A stretch of DNA of 64,000 nt from Streptomyces humidus (GCF_014649655.1 NZ_BMTL01000034.1:1-64000), one strand, 5' to 3'. Positions 32,726 through 41,659 are shown, numbered from the stretch's first letter. Numbers and translations are program-made. The notes: generated from the sequence alone by a model not told the origin.

Positions 32726-33331
32726 ATGACCGAACTCCTCCTCGTCCGGCACGGCCTCCCCCTGGCGGGCGTGTTCGACCCCGGGCTGTCGCCGGAGGGC
32801 AGCGCCCAGGCGGAGCGTCTCGCCGCCTGGCTCGTGCACGAGGACGTCGACGCCATGTACACCAGCCCGTTCCTGCGTGCCCGCGAGACGGTGGCTCCCC
32901 TGGAACGGCTCACCGGCATGACCGCCACCGTCCTCGACGACCTGCGCGAGTGGGACACCGACGTCTCCCACCCCTACATGCCACCGGAGCAGATCGGCGC
33001 GGAGGACCCCCGCGGGGCGGCACTCGCCGAGGGACGCTACGAGGACTTCGTGCCCGATCTGGACTGGGACGCCTTCCGTGCGCGAGCCGTACGGGCCATG
33101 GACACCATTTTCGACGCCCATCCCGGCGGGCGGGTCGCGGTCGTGTGCCACGGCGGGATCACCAACACCTACCTGGCGACGGTGCTCGGCCTGCCGACGA
33201 TGTTCTGGTTCCATCCCGGCTACACGTCCGTCAGCCGGGTGCGGCGCATGCCCGGCGGCCGGATCGTTCTGCACTCGGTGAACGAAACGGCCCACATGAT
33301 CGCCCGACGTGCCGTCGACGCGGCCGCCTGA
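32726..33331 (+). CDS. Histidine phosphatase superfamily protein
   Basis: This 201-residue phosphoglycerate-mutase-like protein has the phospho-accepting His in LLLVRHGLP, ARETVAPLERLTG, and the second His in VAVVCHGGITNTYLATVLG. Members hydrolyse phosphate esters of small metabolites or proteins. Its place between an acyl-CoA ligase and a thiolase is unusual. Given the phosphotransfer proteins in the same island, it could remove phosphate from a phosphorylated intermediate (speculative). The ATG at 32726 follows GAAGGA. Confidence 0.9.
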   Translation: MTELLLVRHGLPLAGVFDPGLSPEGSAQAERLAAWLVHEDVDAMYTSPFLRARETVAPLERLTGMTATVLDDLREWDTDVSHPYMPPEQIGAEDPRGAALAEGRYEDFVPDLDWDAFRARAVRAMDTIFDAHPGGRVAVVCHGGITNTYLATVLGLPTMFWFHPGYTSVSRVRRMPGGRIVLHSVNETAHMIARRAVDAAA

Positions 33332-33361
33332 CCCCGTCCCACTCCCCAGGAGGTCCCGGCC

Positions 33362-34552
33362 ATGCCCGGATCCGTCATCGTCGCCGGAGCAAGGACGCCC
33401 ATCGGCAGACTCATGGGCGCCCTGAGCACGGTGTCCGCCGTCGACCTCGGCGCCCATGCCATCGGCGCGGCGCTGGCCGCCGTGCACCTGGACCCGGCAG
33501 CCGTGGAAGCCGTCGTCATGGGCCATGTCGTGCAGGCCGGGGCCGGCCCCAACCCGGCACGGCAGGCCGCGATCCGCGCCGGCATTCCGTTCTCCGTCCC
33601 CGCGAGCACCGTCAACAAGCTCTGCCTGTCCGGTCTGCACGCCATCGCCCTGGCCGACCTCATGATCGCCTCCGGCCGGCACGAGGTGGTCGTCGCCGGT
33701 GGCATGGAGTCCATGTCGGGCGCCCCGCACCTGCTGCGCGGATCACGCACCGGGTGGAAGTACGGCTCGACCGCGGTGGAGGACGCCCTCGACCGTGACG
33801 CCCTCGTCTGCGCCTTCGACGACGAGTCCATGGGTGCGGCCACCGAGCGCCATCAGCAGCCGTACGCCCTGACGCGCGAGGAGCAGGACGAGTACAGCGC
33901 GCTGTCCCATCAACGGGCCGCCCAGGCGCAGGAGTCGGGTGCGCTGCGCGAGGAGATCATCCCCGTCACCGTGGCCGGACGCCGGGGCGAGACAGTGGTC
34001 GACACCGACGAGGGGGTACGGCCGGGGAGCACCGCAGAGAGCCTGGGCCGGCTCAAGCCGGCCTTCTCCGGCGCGGGCACCATCACCGCGGGCAACTCGT
34101 CACAGCTCTCCGACGGCGCCGCAGCCGTCGTCGTGATGAGCGCGGAGCTCGCCCGCCGGGAGGGCCTGACCCCGCTCGCCGAGATCGGCGCCTATGGCAC
34201 GGTCGCGGGCCCCGACCCCTCACTGCTCGTCCAGCCGGCCGGCGCGGTCCGCGACGCCCTGTCCCGGTACGGCCGGCTGAAGTGCGCCGATCTGGACCTG
34301 CTCGAGATCAACGAGGCGTTCGCCTCGGTGGCCCTGGCTTCCGTACGGGAGCTGGACATCCCCCTGGACAAGGTGAACGTCAACGGCGGCGCGATCGCGC
34401 TCGGGCACCCGGTCGGCATGACCGGAGCCCGGCTGGTGCTGACCCTCGCGACCGAACTGCGACGGCGCGGAGGCGGCAGCGGAGCAGCGGCCCTGTGCGG
34501 GGGCGGCGGCCAGGGCGACGCGCTGCTGCTTCATGTGCCGACGCAGGCCTGA
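33362..34552 (+). CDS. Acetyl-CoA C-acetyltransferase (thiolase)
   Basis: This 396-residue canonical thiolase has nucleophilic Cys in TVNKLCLSGLHAI (about residue 88), His in NGGAIALGHPVGMTGAR (about 347), and the second Cys in ALCGGGGQGDALLL (about 379). It cleaves 3-oxoacyl-CoA to acetyl-CoA and a shortened acyl-CoA, or acts in reverse on acetyl-CoA. Unlike the SCP-x-type protein at 8154, this one keeps every catalytic motif. It is in the ligase-phosphatase-thiolase-reductase operon. Confidence 0.93.
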   Translation: MPGSVIVAGARTPIGRLMGALSTVSAVDLGAHAIGAALAAVHLDPAAVEAVVMGHVVQAGAGPNPARQAAIRAGIPFSVPASTVNKLCLSGLHAIALADLMIASGRHEVVVAGGMESMSGAPHLLRGSRTGWKYGSTAVEDALDRDALVCAFDDESMGAATERHQQPYALTREEQDEYSALSHQRAAQAQESGALREEIIPVTVAGRRGETVVDTDEGVRPGSTAESLGRLKPAFSGAGTITAGNSSQLSDGAAAVVVMSAELARREGLTPLAEIGAYGTVAGPDPSLLVQPAGAVRDALSRYGRLKCADLDLLEINEAFASVALASVRELDIPLDKVNVNGGAIALGHPVGMTGARLVLTLATELRRRGGGSGAAALCGGGGQGDALLLHVPTQA

Positions 34553-34571
34553 ACCCCGGAGCTGACCCACC

Positions 34572-35546
34572 ATGAACGACCAACTGCCCGCCTGGACGAC
34601 CCTCACCGTGACGACCCGCACCCCCGCCGCCGACGGCGTCGTCTCCCTCACCCTGCGCCGTCCCGACGGCGGTGTGCTTCCCGCCTGGACGCCGGGCGCC
34701 CACATCGACGTACTCCTGGACGGCGACGACGGTGGAGAGGGAGGCCTGATCCGTCAGTACTCCCTGTGCGGCCGGCCGGCCGAGCGTGCGGCCTGGCAGA
34801 TCGCCGTGCTGCGCGAGCCGCGGGGCCGGGGCGGTTCCGCGTACGTCCACGACCATCTGCGCGAAGGCACCACCGTGCGGGTCCGCGGACCGCGGAACAA
34901 CTTCCCGTTGCGGCCCGCCGCACGCCATCTGTTCATCGCCGGCGGCGTCGGCATCACACCCATACTTCCCATGGTCGAGGCCGCCGAGGCCGCGGGAGAC
35001 GACTGGCTTCTGCTGTACGGCGGCCGCACCCGCACTTCCATGGCGTTCCTCGACCGCCTCGCCCCGCACGGGGACCGCGTGCTCATCCGTCCGCAGGACG
35101 AGTACGGCCTGCTTGACCTCGCCGCCCACCTCGGCGTACCCGAGGAGGGCACCCTGGTGCACGCCTGCGGGCCCGAACCCCTGCTGCTGGCGGTGCAGGA
35201 GCAGTGCGCGGGCTGGCCCCCCGGCACGCTGGGCGTCGAGCGGTTCGCCCCGGCGCAGCCAAACGGGTCCGGCCCGGCCGAGGCCTTCGAGCTGGAGCTC
35301 GCTCGTTCCGGGCTCACCCTCACCGTGCCGTCGGACCGCTCGGTACTCGAAACCGTCGAGGAGGCAGGCGTCGCGGTGGACTTCTCGTGCCGGGAAGGCA
35401 CGTGCGGCACCTGTGAGACGGACGTACTGGACGGCAAACCCGACCATCGCGACTCGCTGCTGAACGAGGACGAGCGGGCCGCCGGCGACACCATGCTCAT
35501 CTGTGTCTCCCGCTCGTGCGGGCCTCGCCTGGTCCTCGACCTGTGA
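34572..35546 (+). CDS. PDR/VanB-type flavin reductase with C-terminal [2Fe-2S] ferredoxin domain
   Basis: This is a 324-residue oxygenase reductase. The flavin domain has RQYSLCGRP, the NAD(P) domain GGVGITPILPMVEAA, and HACGPEPLLLAV. The C-terminal plant-type ferredoxin domain has CREGTCGTC and a fourth Cys in LICVSRSC. The architecture FMN-NAD-2Fe2S is that of VanB, phthalate dioxygenase reductase and CntB. It is the only reductase in the island and the likely electron source for one of the Rieske oxygenases, although it is about 12-18 kb away from them. It precedes icmF by 83 bp. Confidence 0.93.
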   Translation: MNDQLPAWTTLTVTTRTPAADGVVSLTLRRPDGGVLPAWTPGAHIDVLLDGDDGGEGGLIRQYSLCGRPAERAAWQIAVLREPRGRGGSAYVHDHLREGTTVRVRGPRNNFPLRPAARHLFIAGGVGITPILPMVEAAEAAGDDWLLLYGGRTRTSMAFLDRLAPHGDRVLIRPQDEYGLLDLAAHLGVPEEGTLVHACGPEPLLLAVQEQCAGWPPGTLGVERFAPAQPNGSGPAEAFELELARSGLTLTVPSDRSVLETVEEAGVAVDFSCREGTCGTCETDVLDGKPDHRDSLLNEDERAAGDTMLICVSRSCGPRLVLDL

Positions 35547-35567
35547 CGGCGATCACCTCCAGCAATT

Positions 35568-35585
35568 TACTAGGACGTCCTAGTA
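35568..35585. promoter_or_regulatory. 18-bp perfect palindrome, operator of icmF
   Basis: TACTAGGACGTCCTAGTA is a perfect dyad 44 bp before the icmF start and 22 bp after the reductase stop. Its right arm overlaps a TAGTAT sequence that could be a -10 box, so a bound dimer would block transcription. The half-site GTCCTAG also occurs at 2375-2381 in the promoter region at 2332-2449. The cognate regulator may be one of the island's TetR proteins. Confidence 0.7.
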
Positions 35586-35629
35586 TCTCTGGCGTCAGCA
35601 ATACCCCCGCTCCGTCCGGGAAGGCCCTC

Positions 35630-38600
35630 ATGAGCGATCTGCACCGGCCCGTGCACCCTGTTCGCCTGGTCACCGCTTCAGCTCTGTTCGACGGGCACGA
35701 CGCGTCGATCAACATCATGCGGCGGATCTTCCAGTCCCAGGGTGCCGAGGTGATCCACCTGGGCCACAACCGCTCGGTGCGGGAGGTCGTGGACGCGGCG
35801 CTGGAGGAGGACGCGCACGGCGTGGCCGTCTCGTCCTACCAGGGCGGGCACGTCGAGTACTTCGAGTACCTGGTCGAGTCGCTGCGTGCGCAGGGCGCCG
35901 GCCACATCCGCGTGGTGGGCGGCGGAGGGGGCGTCATCGTTCCCGACGAGATAGCCCGGCTGCGCAACAGCGGGGTGATCATCTTCTCCCCGGAGGACGG
36001 CCAGCGGATGGGCCTGGCCGGGATGGTCAACTCGGTGGTGCGGGACTGCGACTTCGACCTCTGGGACGGCAAGCCGGCCGACGCGGCCGCCGTACTGGCC
36101 GGTGACCGGTTCGCGATCGCCCGCGCCGTCACCGGTGCGGAACTCGGCAAATTGCCCCCGGAGTTCCTCGCACAGCTGCGTGCCACGGCTGCCGCCGGCT
36201 CGGTTCCGGTGCTCGGCATCACCGGCACCGGTGGTTCGGGGAAGTCCTCGCTGACCGACGAGTTGGTGCGCCGGTTCCGTGTCGACCAGCAGGACAAGCT
36301 GCGGATCGCAGTGATCGCGGTCGACCCGACCCGTCGCCGCGGCGGTGGCGCCCTGCTCGGTGACCGGATCCGGATGAACTCCCTGGACGGCAGCCGGGTC
36401 TTCTTCCGCAGCCTGGCCACCCGAGGCAGCCGCGAGCTGCCCGAGCATCTGTCCGACGTGATCGACGTGGTCAAGGCCGCCGGCTTCGACCTGGTGATCG
36501 TGGAGACGCCGGGCATCGGCCAGGGCGACGCGGCGATCGTGCCGTTCGTCGACACCTCGCTGTACGTGATGACGCCGGAGTTCGGTGCCGCCTCGCAGCT
36601 GGAGAAGATCGACATGCTCGACTTCGCCGACGTGGTGGCGATCAACAAGTTCGAGCGGCGCGGCGCCAAGGACGCGCTGCGCGACGTGGGCCGCCAACTG
36701 GTCCGTAATCGCGAGGTGTTCGGCATGCGGCCCGAGGACATGCCGCTGTACGGCACCTCGGCGGCCACCTTCAACGACGACGGGGTCACCGCGCTGCATC
36801 AGCATCTGAAGACCGCCCTGGCCGAGAAGGGACTGCCGCTGTCCGAAGGCACGCTGGCACCGGTCGGCATTCGCCACTCCTCCGGCATCCGGCAGGTGGT
36901 TCCCGCGGACCGGGTGCGCTACCTCGCCGAGATCACCGACACCGTTCGCGCCTACCACGGCGAGACCGCCCAACTGGCCGAGGCGGCACGGCGGGTGCAG
37001 CGCCTGGGCGCGGTCCGGGGCGAGCTCGTCGAGGCCGGCTCCGACGCCGAGAACGTGCAGTCGCTGCTCGACAAGGCCCGCAGGCAGTTGCCGCACGACA
37101 TCAGCGAGCAGATCGAGAACTGGCCCGCCGTGGTGGCGTCGTACTCCGGCGACGAGCAGGTCGTGAAGGTCCGTGACAAGGAGATCCGCACCAAGCTGAC
37201 CCGCGAGTCGCTCTCCGGCAACAGGATCCCCCGCGTCGCCCTGCCCCGATTCACGGATCACGGGGAGCTGGTGCGGTTCTGGCGCGGGGAGAACCTGCCC
37301 GGCCGCTTCCCCTTCACCGCCGGGGTGTTCCCCTTCAAGCGTGACGGTGAGGACCCGGCGCGGATGTTCGCCGGCGAGGGCGACCCGTTCCGCACCAACC
37401 GCCGCTTCAAGCTGCTCTCCGAGGGCCAGCCCGCCACCCGCCTGTCCACCGCCTTCGACTCCGTCACCCTCTACGGCCGCGACCCCGACGAACGCCCCGA
37501 CATCTACGGCAAGGTCGGCACCTCCGGCGTCTCGGTGGCCACGCTGGAGGACATGAAGGCGCTCTATGACGGCTTCGACCTGGTCGCCCCGACGACGTCG
37601 GTGTCGATGACGATCAACGGGCCCGCGCCGACCATCCTGGCCTTCTTCCTCAACACCGCCGTCGACCAGCGACTCGACCGCTTCCGGGCCACCGAGGGCC
37701 GCGAACCGTCGCCCGAGGAGACGGCCGAGCTGCGGGCGGACGCGCTGGCGAACGTGCGCGGCACAGTCCAGGCCGACATCCTCAAGGAGGATCAGGGCCA
37801 GAACACCTGCCTGTTCTCGACCGAGTTCTCCTTGCGGATGATGGCCGACATCCAAGAGTGGTTCATCGAACAGAAGGTCCGCAACTTCTACTCGGTGTCC
37901 ATCTCCGGCTACCACATCGCCGAAGCCGGCGCGAACCCCATCAGCCAGCTCGCCTTCACCCTGGCCAACGGCTTCACCTACGTCGAGGCCTACCTCGCCC
38001 GGGGCATGCACATCGACGCATTCGCCCCGAACCTGTCTTTCTTCTTCTCCAACGGCATGGACCCCGAGTACTCCGTCCTCGGCCGCGTGGCCCGCCGTAT
38101 CTGGGCGGTCGCGATGAAGGAGAAGTACGGCGCGGGCGAGCGCAGTCAGAAGCTGAAGTACCACGTCCAGACCTCGGGCCGCTCGCTGCACGCCCAGGAG
38201 ATGGACTTCAACGACATCCGCACCACCCTGCAGGCGCTCATCGCGATCTACGACAACTGCAACAGCCTGCACACCAACGCCTACGACGAGGCCGTCACCA
38301 CCCCCACTGAGGAGTCCGTCCGCCGTGCCCTGGCCATCCAGTTGATCATCAACCGGGAATGGGGCCTGGCCATGAACGAGAACCCCCTCCAGGGCTCGTT
38401 CATCATCGACGAACTCACCGACCTGGTCGAGGAAGCCGTCCTGGAGGAGTTCGAGCGGATCAGCGAGCGCGGCGGTGTGCTCGGCGCGATGGAGACCGGC
38501 TACCAGCGCGGCCGCATCCAGGACGAGTCGATGCTCTACGAACAGCGCAAGCACGACGGCACCCTGCCCCTCATCGGCGTCAACACTTTCCGCACCCCCC

Positions 38601-38860
38601 ACGCCGGCTTCGCCGAGCCCGGCGTCATCGAACTCGCCCGCGCCACCGAGGAGGAGAAGCACTCCCAACTGGCGCGCGTACAGGACTTCCAGGCCCGACA
38701 CCAGGAGCCGGCCCACGCCGCCCTGGCTGCCCTCAAGGACGCGGCGGTGGGCGGCGACAACGTCTTCGCCGTCCTCATGGACGCCGCCCGCGTCTGCTCG
38801 CTGCAGCAGATCACCGACGCCTTCTTCGAGGTCGGCGGCCAATACCGCCGCAACGTCTGA
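35630..38860 (+). CDS. icmF: Fused isobutyryl-CoA mutase (IcmF type)
   Basis: This 1076-residue protein has the complete IcmF order. An N-terminal B12-binding domain (FDGHDASINIMRRIF) is followed by a MeaB-like GTPase domain with Walker A GITGTGGSGKSS near residue 197, ETPGIGQGD and NKFE near 338. A linker and the mutase barrel follow, with STEFSLRMM and SISGYHIAEAGANP near 757. The enzyme interconverts isobutyryl-CoA and n-butyryl-CoA with adenosylcobalamin; family members also handle isovaleryl/pivalyl-CoA. The ATG at 35630 follows an A/G-rich site. The gene is preceded by a perfect palindrome and followed 26 bp later by a hydroxyacyl-CoA dehydrogenase, so butyryl-level intermediates can proceed to beta-oxidation. 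Confidence 0.95.
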   Translation: MSDLHRPVHPVRLVTASALFDGHDASINIMRRIFQSQGAEVIHLGHNRSVREVVDAALEEDAHGVAVSSYQGGHVEYFEYLVESLRAQGAGHIRVVGGGGGVIVPDEIARLRNSGVIIFSPEDGQRMGLAGMVNSVVRDCDFDLWDGKPADAAAVLAGDRFAIARAVTGAELGKLPPEFLAQLRATAAAGSVPVLGITGTGGSGKSSLTDELVRRFRVDQQDKLRIAVIAVDPTRRRGGGALLGDRIRMNSLDGSRVFFRSLATRGSRELPEHLSDVIDVVKAAGFDLVIVETPGIGQGDAAIVPFVDTSLYVMTPEFGAASQLEKIDMLDFADVVAINKFERRGAKDALRDVGRQLVRNREVFGMRPEDMPLYGTSAATFNDDGVTALHQHLKTALAEKGLPLSEGTLAPVGIRHSSGIRQVVPADRVRYLAEITDTVRAYHGETAQLAEAARRVQRLGAVRGELVEAGSDAENVQSLLDKARRQLPHDISEQIENWPAVVASYSGDEQVVKVRDKEIRTKLTRESLSGNRIPRVALPRFTDHGELVRFWRGENLPGRFPFTAGVFPFKRDGEDPARMFAGEGDPFRTNRRFKLLSEGQPATRLSTAFDSVTLYGRDPDERPDIYGKVGTSGVSVATLEDMKALYDGFDLVAPTTSVSMTINGPAPTILAFFLNTAVDQRLDRFRATEGREPSPEETAELRADALANVRGTVQADILKEDQGQNTCLFSTEFSLRMMADIQEWFIEQKVRNFYSVSISGYHIAEAGANPISQLAFTLANGFTYVEAYLARGMHIDAFAPNLSFFFSNGMDPEYSVLGRVARRIWAVAMKEKYGAGERSQKLKYHVQTSGRSLHAQEMDFNDIRTTLQALIAIYDNCNSLHTNAYDEAVTTPTEESVRRALAIQLIINREWGLAMNENPLQGSFIIDELTDLVEEAVLEEFERISERGGVLGAMETGYQRGRIQDESMLYEQRKHDGTLPLIGVNTFRTPHAGFAEPGVIELARATEEEKHSQLARVQDFQARHQEPAHAALAALKDAAVGGDNVFAVLMDAARVCSLQQITDAFFEVGGQYRRNV

Positions 38861-38886
38861 CCACCACTGACCGGATTGGACATCAC

Positions 38887-39747
38887 ATGGACTCCGTCAC
38901 CCGTCTCGGCGTCGTCGGCTGCGGCCTCATGGGCTCCGGCATCGCCGAAGTCGCCGCCCTGGGCGGCCTCGACGTCCGTGTCGCCGAAGCCACCCCCGAC
39001 GCCGTCGAGGCAGGCCGCCGTCGAGTCACCGCCTCCCTCGACCGAGGCGTGCAGCGCGGCAAGATCACCGAGGAACAGCGCGACCAGGCCCGCGCCCGGC
39101 TCTCGTTCACCCACGACCTCAGTGACCTGTCCGACCGTCAATTCGTCGTCGAGGCCGTCGCCGAGAACCGCGAGATCAAGACCGACGTCCTGCGCACCCT
39201 GGACAAGGCGGTCGAAGACTCCTCGGCGATCCTGGCCACCAACACCTCCTCCATCCCCGTCGTCGATCTCGCCGTCGCCACCGAGCGGCCCGGCCAGGTC
39301 ATCGGCATGCACTTCTTCAACCCCGTTCCAGTGCAGAGGTTGGTCGAGCTCGTTCCCGCCCTCACCACCAGCCCGGACACCGTGCAGCGCACCCGCGACC
39401 TGGCCACGCAACTCGGCAAGCAGCCCATCCAGGCACCCGACCGCTCCGGCTTCGTCGTCAACGCCCTCCTCGTGCCCTACCTGCTCAGCGCGGTCCGGAT
39501 GGTGGAGTCCGGCGGCGCCCGGCCCCAGGACATCGACCAAGGCATGGAACTCGGCTGCGCCCACCCCATGGGCCCGCTCCGCCTGCTCGACCTGATCGGT
39601 CTGGACACCGCCCAAGCCGTCGCCGAGTCGATGTACGAGGAGTTCAAGGAACCGCTGTACGCCCCGCCGGCACTGCTGCGCCGCATGGTCGCCGCAGGCC
39701 ACCTCGGCCGTAAGAACGGCCGCGGCTTCTACGCGTACGACGCCTGA
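38887..39747 (+). CDS. 3-hydroxybutyryl-CoA (3-hydroxyacyl-CoA) dehydrogenase
   Basis: This 286-residue protein has the NAD motif LGVVGCGLMGSGIAEVAA, the catalytic His region GMHFFNPVPVQRLVELV, and the C-terminal domain DRSGFVVNALLVPYLLSAVRMVE ending LGRKNGRGFYAYD. It oxidises (S)-3-hydroxyacyl-CoA to 3-oxoacyl-CoA and would feed the thiolase at 33362. The true start is the ATG at 38887, since the longer reading runs through icmF. It is the last catabolic gene of the island before the transporter repeat. Confidence 0.93.
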   Translation: MDSVTRLGVVGCGLMGSGIAEVAALGGLDVRVAEATPDAVEAGRRRVTASLDRGVQRGKITEEQRDQARARLSFTHDLSDLSDRQFVVEAVAENREIKTDVLRTLDKAVEDSSAILATNTSSIPVVDLAVATERPGQVIGMHFFNPVPVQRLVELVPALTTSPDTVQRTRDLATQLGKQPIQAPDRSGFVVNALLVPYLLSAVRMVESGGARPQDIDQGMELGCAHPMGPLRLLDLIGLDTAQAVAESMYEEFKEPLYAPPALLRRMVAAGHLGRKNGRGFYAYDA

Positions 39748-39869
39748 ACAAAGGCCGGCCGCCCACAAAGCCCAGGTCTGCCCAGTACCGTCGTGACGCT
39801 ATGTGATGGGTTCAAGACTCCTCACTCGGACTTCGAAGTGGAGGCATAGGGGGCGCACGCACACTCCAC

Positions 39870-39969
39870 CCCCGAACTATGTAGTCCCACCACATGTCCG
39901 CCTGACCTGCCTCTTCCTACGGTGTGCCGACACGTACCCGTCCCCATCGCACACGAGGAAGTGGCGCAC
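39870..39969 (+). repeat. Upstream region of the MHS transporter, repeated at the left end of the island
   Basis: This 100-bp leader matches 675-775. Shared blocks include CCCGAACTATGT, CGCCTGACCTGC, TTCCTACGGTGTG and AGGAAGTGG. The similarity continues into the coding region to about 40071, where the left copy stops. The conserved leader probably holds the promoter and ribosome site (GAGGAAG). Confidence 0.75.
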
Positions 39970-41364
39970 ATGGCCTCCGCAGCATCCGCTCCACCGACGC
40001 CCGGCACCCCCGCCAGTCTCAAGCGCATCGTCGCCGCCAGCCTCATCGGCACCACCATCGAGTGGTACGACTTCTTCCTCTACGGCTCCGCCGCCGCCCT
40101 CGTCTTCAACAAGCTGTTCTTTCCGGACTCCGATCCGCTCGTCGGCACGCTCCTGTCGTTCCTGACCTACGCCGTCGGGTTCGCCGCGCGGCCGCTCGGG
40201 GCGCTTGTCTTCGGGCACTACGGGGACCGGCTCGGGCGGAAGAAACTCCTGGTCCTGAGCCTGCTGTTGATGGGCGGGGCGACCTTCGCCATCGGGCTGC
40301 TGCCCACCCATGCGACCGTCGGAACCGCCGCGCCGGTACTGCTGACCACGCTGCGGCTGGTCCAGGGCTTCGCGCTCGGCGGCGAGTGGGGCGGAGCCGT
40401 TCTGCTGGTGTCCGAGCACGGAGACGCGCGGCGGCGGGGATTCTGGGCTTCGTGGCCCCAGACCGGCGCGCCCGCCGGGCAGTTGCTCGCCACCGGCGTG
40501 CTCTCCCTGCTCACCGCCCTGCTCTCGGACTCCGCGTTCGCGTCGTGGGGCTGGCGGATCCCGTTCCTGCTGTCCGGGGTGCTCGTGGTCGTCGGCCTGT
40601 GGATCCGGCTGTCCGTCGACGAATCACCCGTCTTCCGGCAGGCACTGGCGCGGGCCGAGGCCCGCAGGACGGCGCGGACGGCCGACTCCGAGCAGCTGCC
40701 GCTGGTGTCCGTGCTGCGGCACCACTGGCGAGACGTACTGGTCGCGATGGGCGCGCGCATGGCGGAGAACATCTCCTACTACGTCATCACCGCGTTCATC
40801 CTCGTGTACGCGACCACCTCGGCCGGCGTCTCCAGGCAGACCGCGCTCAACGCCGTGCTCGTCGCGTCCGCCGTGCACTTCGCGGTGATCCCCGCGTGGG
40901 GTGCGCTGTCCGACAGGATCGGGCGGCGGCCCGTGTACCTGCTCGGGGCGGTCGGCATCGGGCTCTGGATGTTCCCCTTCTTCTCTCTCGTCGACACCGG
41001 CGAATTCGGGGGCCTCGTGCTCGCCGTGACCGTGGGCCTGGTGCTGCACGGGGCGATGTACGCGCCCCAGGCCGCGTTCTTCTCCGAGATGTTCGCGACC
41101 CGGATGCGCTATTCCGGGGCCTCCATCGGCGCCCAGTTCGCCTCGGTCGCGGCGGGCGCGCCGGCTCCGCTCATCGCCACCGCCCTGCTCGCCGACTACG
41201 GCAGTTCCACTCCGATCGCCCTGTACGTGATCGCCGCGGCGCTGTTGACGGTCCTTGCCGTGGGAGTCGCCCAGGAGACCCGGCACCGCGACCTGGCCGA
41301 CGTCGAACCCGCCACGGACCGGGAGGCCGAGCCGGCTCCCGCCGCGGACGCGCGCACCGTCTGA
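39970..41364 (+). CDS. MHS-family MFS transporter (metabolite:H+ symporter)
   Basis: This is a 464-residue integral membrane protein with 12 predicted helices. It has the MHS N-terminal signature LKRIVAASLIGTTIEWYDFF, the loop GHYGDRLGRKKLLV between helices 2 and 3, and SDRIGRRPVYLLG in the second half. Such transporters import dicarboxylates, shikimate, proline/betaine or similar acids with protons. The ATG at 39970 follows GAGGAAG. A truncated relative is at 675-889. It is convergent with a PucR regulator, beyond which lies a 3-hydroxybutyrate dehydrogenase; the three may form a unit for hydroxy-acid uptake (inference). Confidence 0.92.
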   Translation: MASAASAPPTPGTPASLKRIVAASLIGTTIEWYDFFLYGSAAALVFNKLFFPDSDPLVGTLLSFLTYAVGFAARPLGALVFGHYGDRLGRKKLLVLSLLLMGGATFAIGLLPTHATVGTAAPVLLTTLRLVQGFALGGEWGGAVLLVSEHGDARRRGFWASWPQTGAPAGQLLATGVLSLLTALLSDSAFASWGWRIPFLLSGVLVVVGLWIRLSVDESPVFRQALARAEARRTARTADSEQLPLVSVLRHHWRDVLVAMGARMAENISYYVITAFILVYATTSAGVSRQTALNAVLVASAVHFAVIPAWGALSDRIGRRPVYLLGAVGIGLWMFPFFSLVDTGEFGGLVLAVTVGLVLHGAMYAPQAAFFSEMFATRMRYSGASIGAQFASVAAGAPAPLIATALLADYGSSTPIALYVIAAALLTVLAVGVAQETRHRDLADVEPATDREAEPAPAADARTV

Positions 41365-41659
41365 CACCGAACGGCCCCTCGTCCGGCGTGCGCCTGCTCC
41401 ACGCTCCCCTCTTCCCTCCCTTCTTCTCTCCCCTCCTCTTCTCCCCCCTTCCCTCCCCGCCTCCGATCCCGCCCTTGCGCCCTTCCTCCTGCCCCCGTAC
41501 GCGACTTCAGCGTGCAGGGGCAGCGAGCGGACCGGGAGGGGCAGGGGGCAGAGGGGCAGGGGCGGGAACTCCCGGGAGGGGAACTACGGAGGGGCGGACG
41601 CCGCGCAGGGGCGGGAGCGCGTCTGCTCGTTCCCTTGTCGCGGTCGCCTCCGCAGGCGG
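41365..41659. other. Convergent intergenic region with long pyrimidine tract
   Basis: Of these 295 bp, 41404-41458 is an uninterrupted 55-base run of C and T, followed from about 41510 by a purine-rich GGGG/AGGGG stretch to 41595. The two halves could pair as a long imperfect hairpin or form triplex/quadruplex DNA. No gene is seen. It may act as a terminator between the MHS transporter and the PucR gene. Confidence 0.6.

Noticed and set aside
35546..35630. Cobalamin riboswitch before icmF
   Set aside because: The spacer is only 83 bp and has a palindrome but none of the B12-box sequence.
35678..38842. 1054-aa minus-strand open frame opposite icmF
   Set aside because: Low-complexity antisense translation with no domain motifs; icmF on the plus strand is certain.
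1111..39747. Polyketide or antibiotic biosynthesis cluster
   Set aside because: There are thiolase, ABM and SDR genes but no PKS, NRPS, acyl carrier protein or terpene synthase; the set is catabolic.
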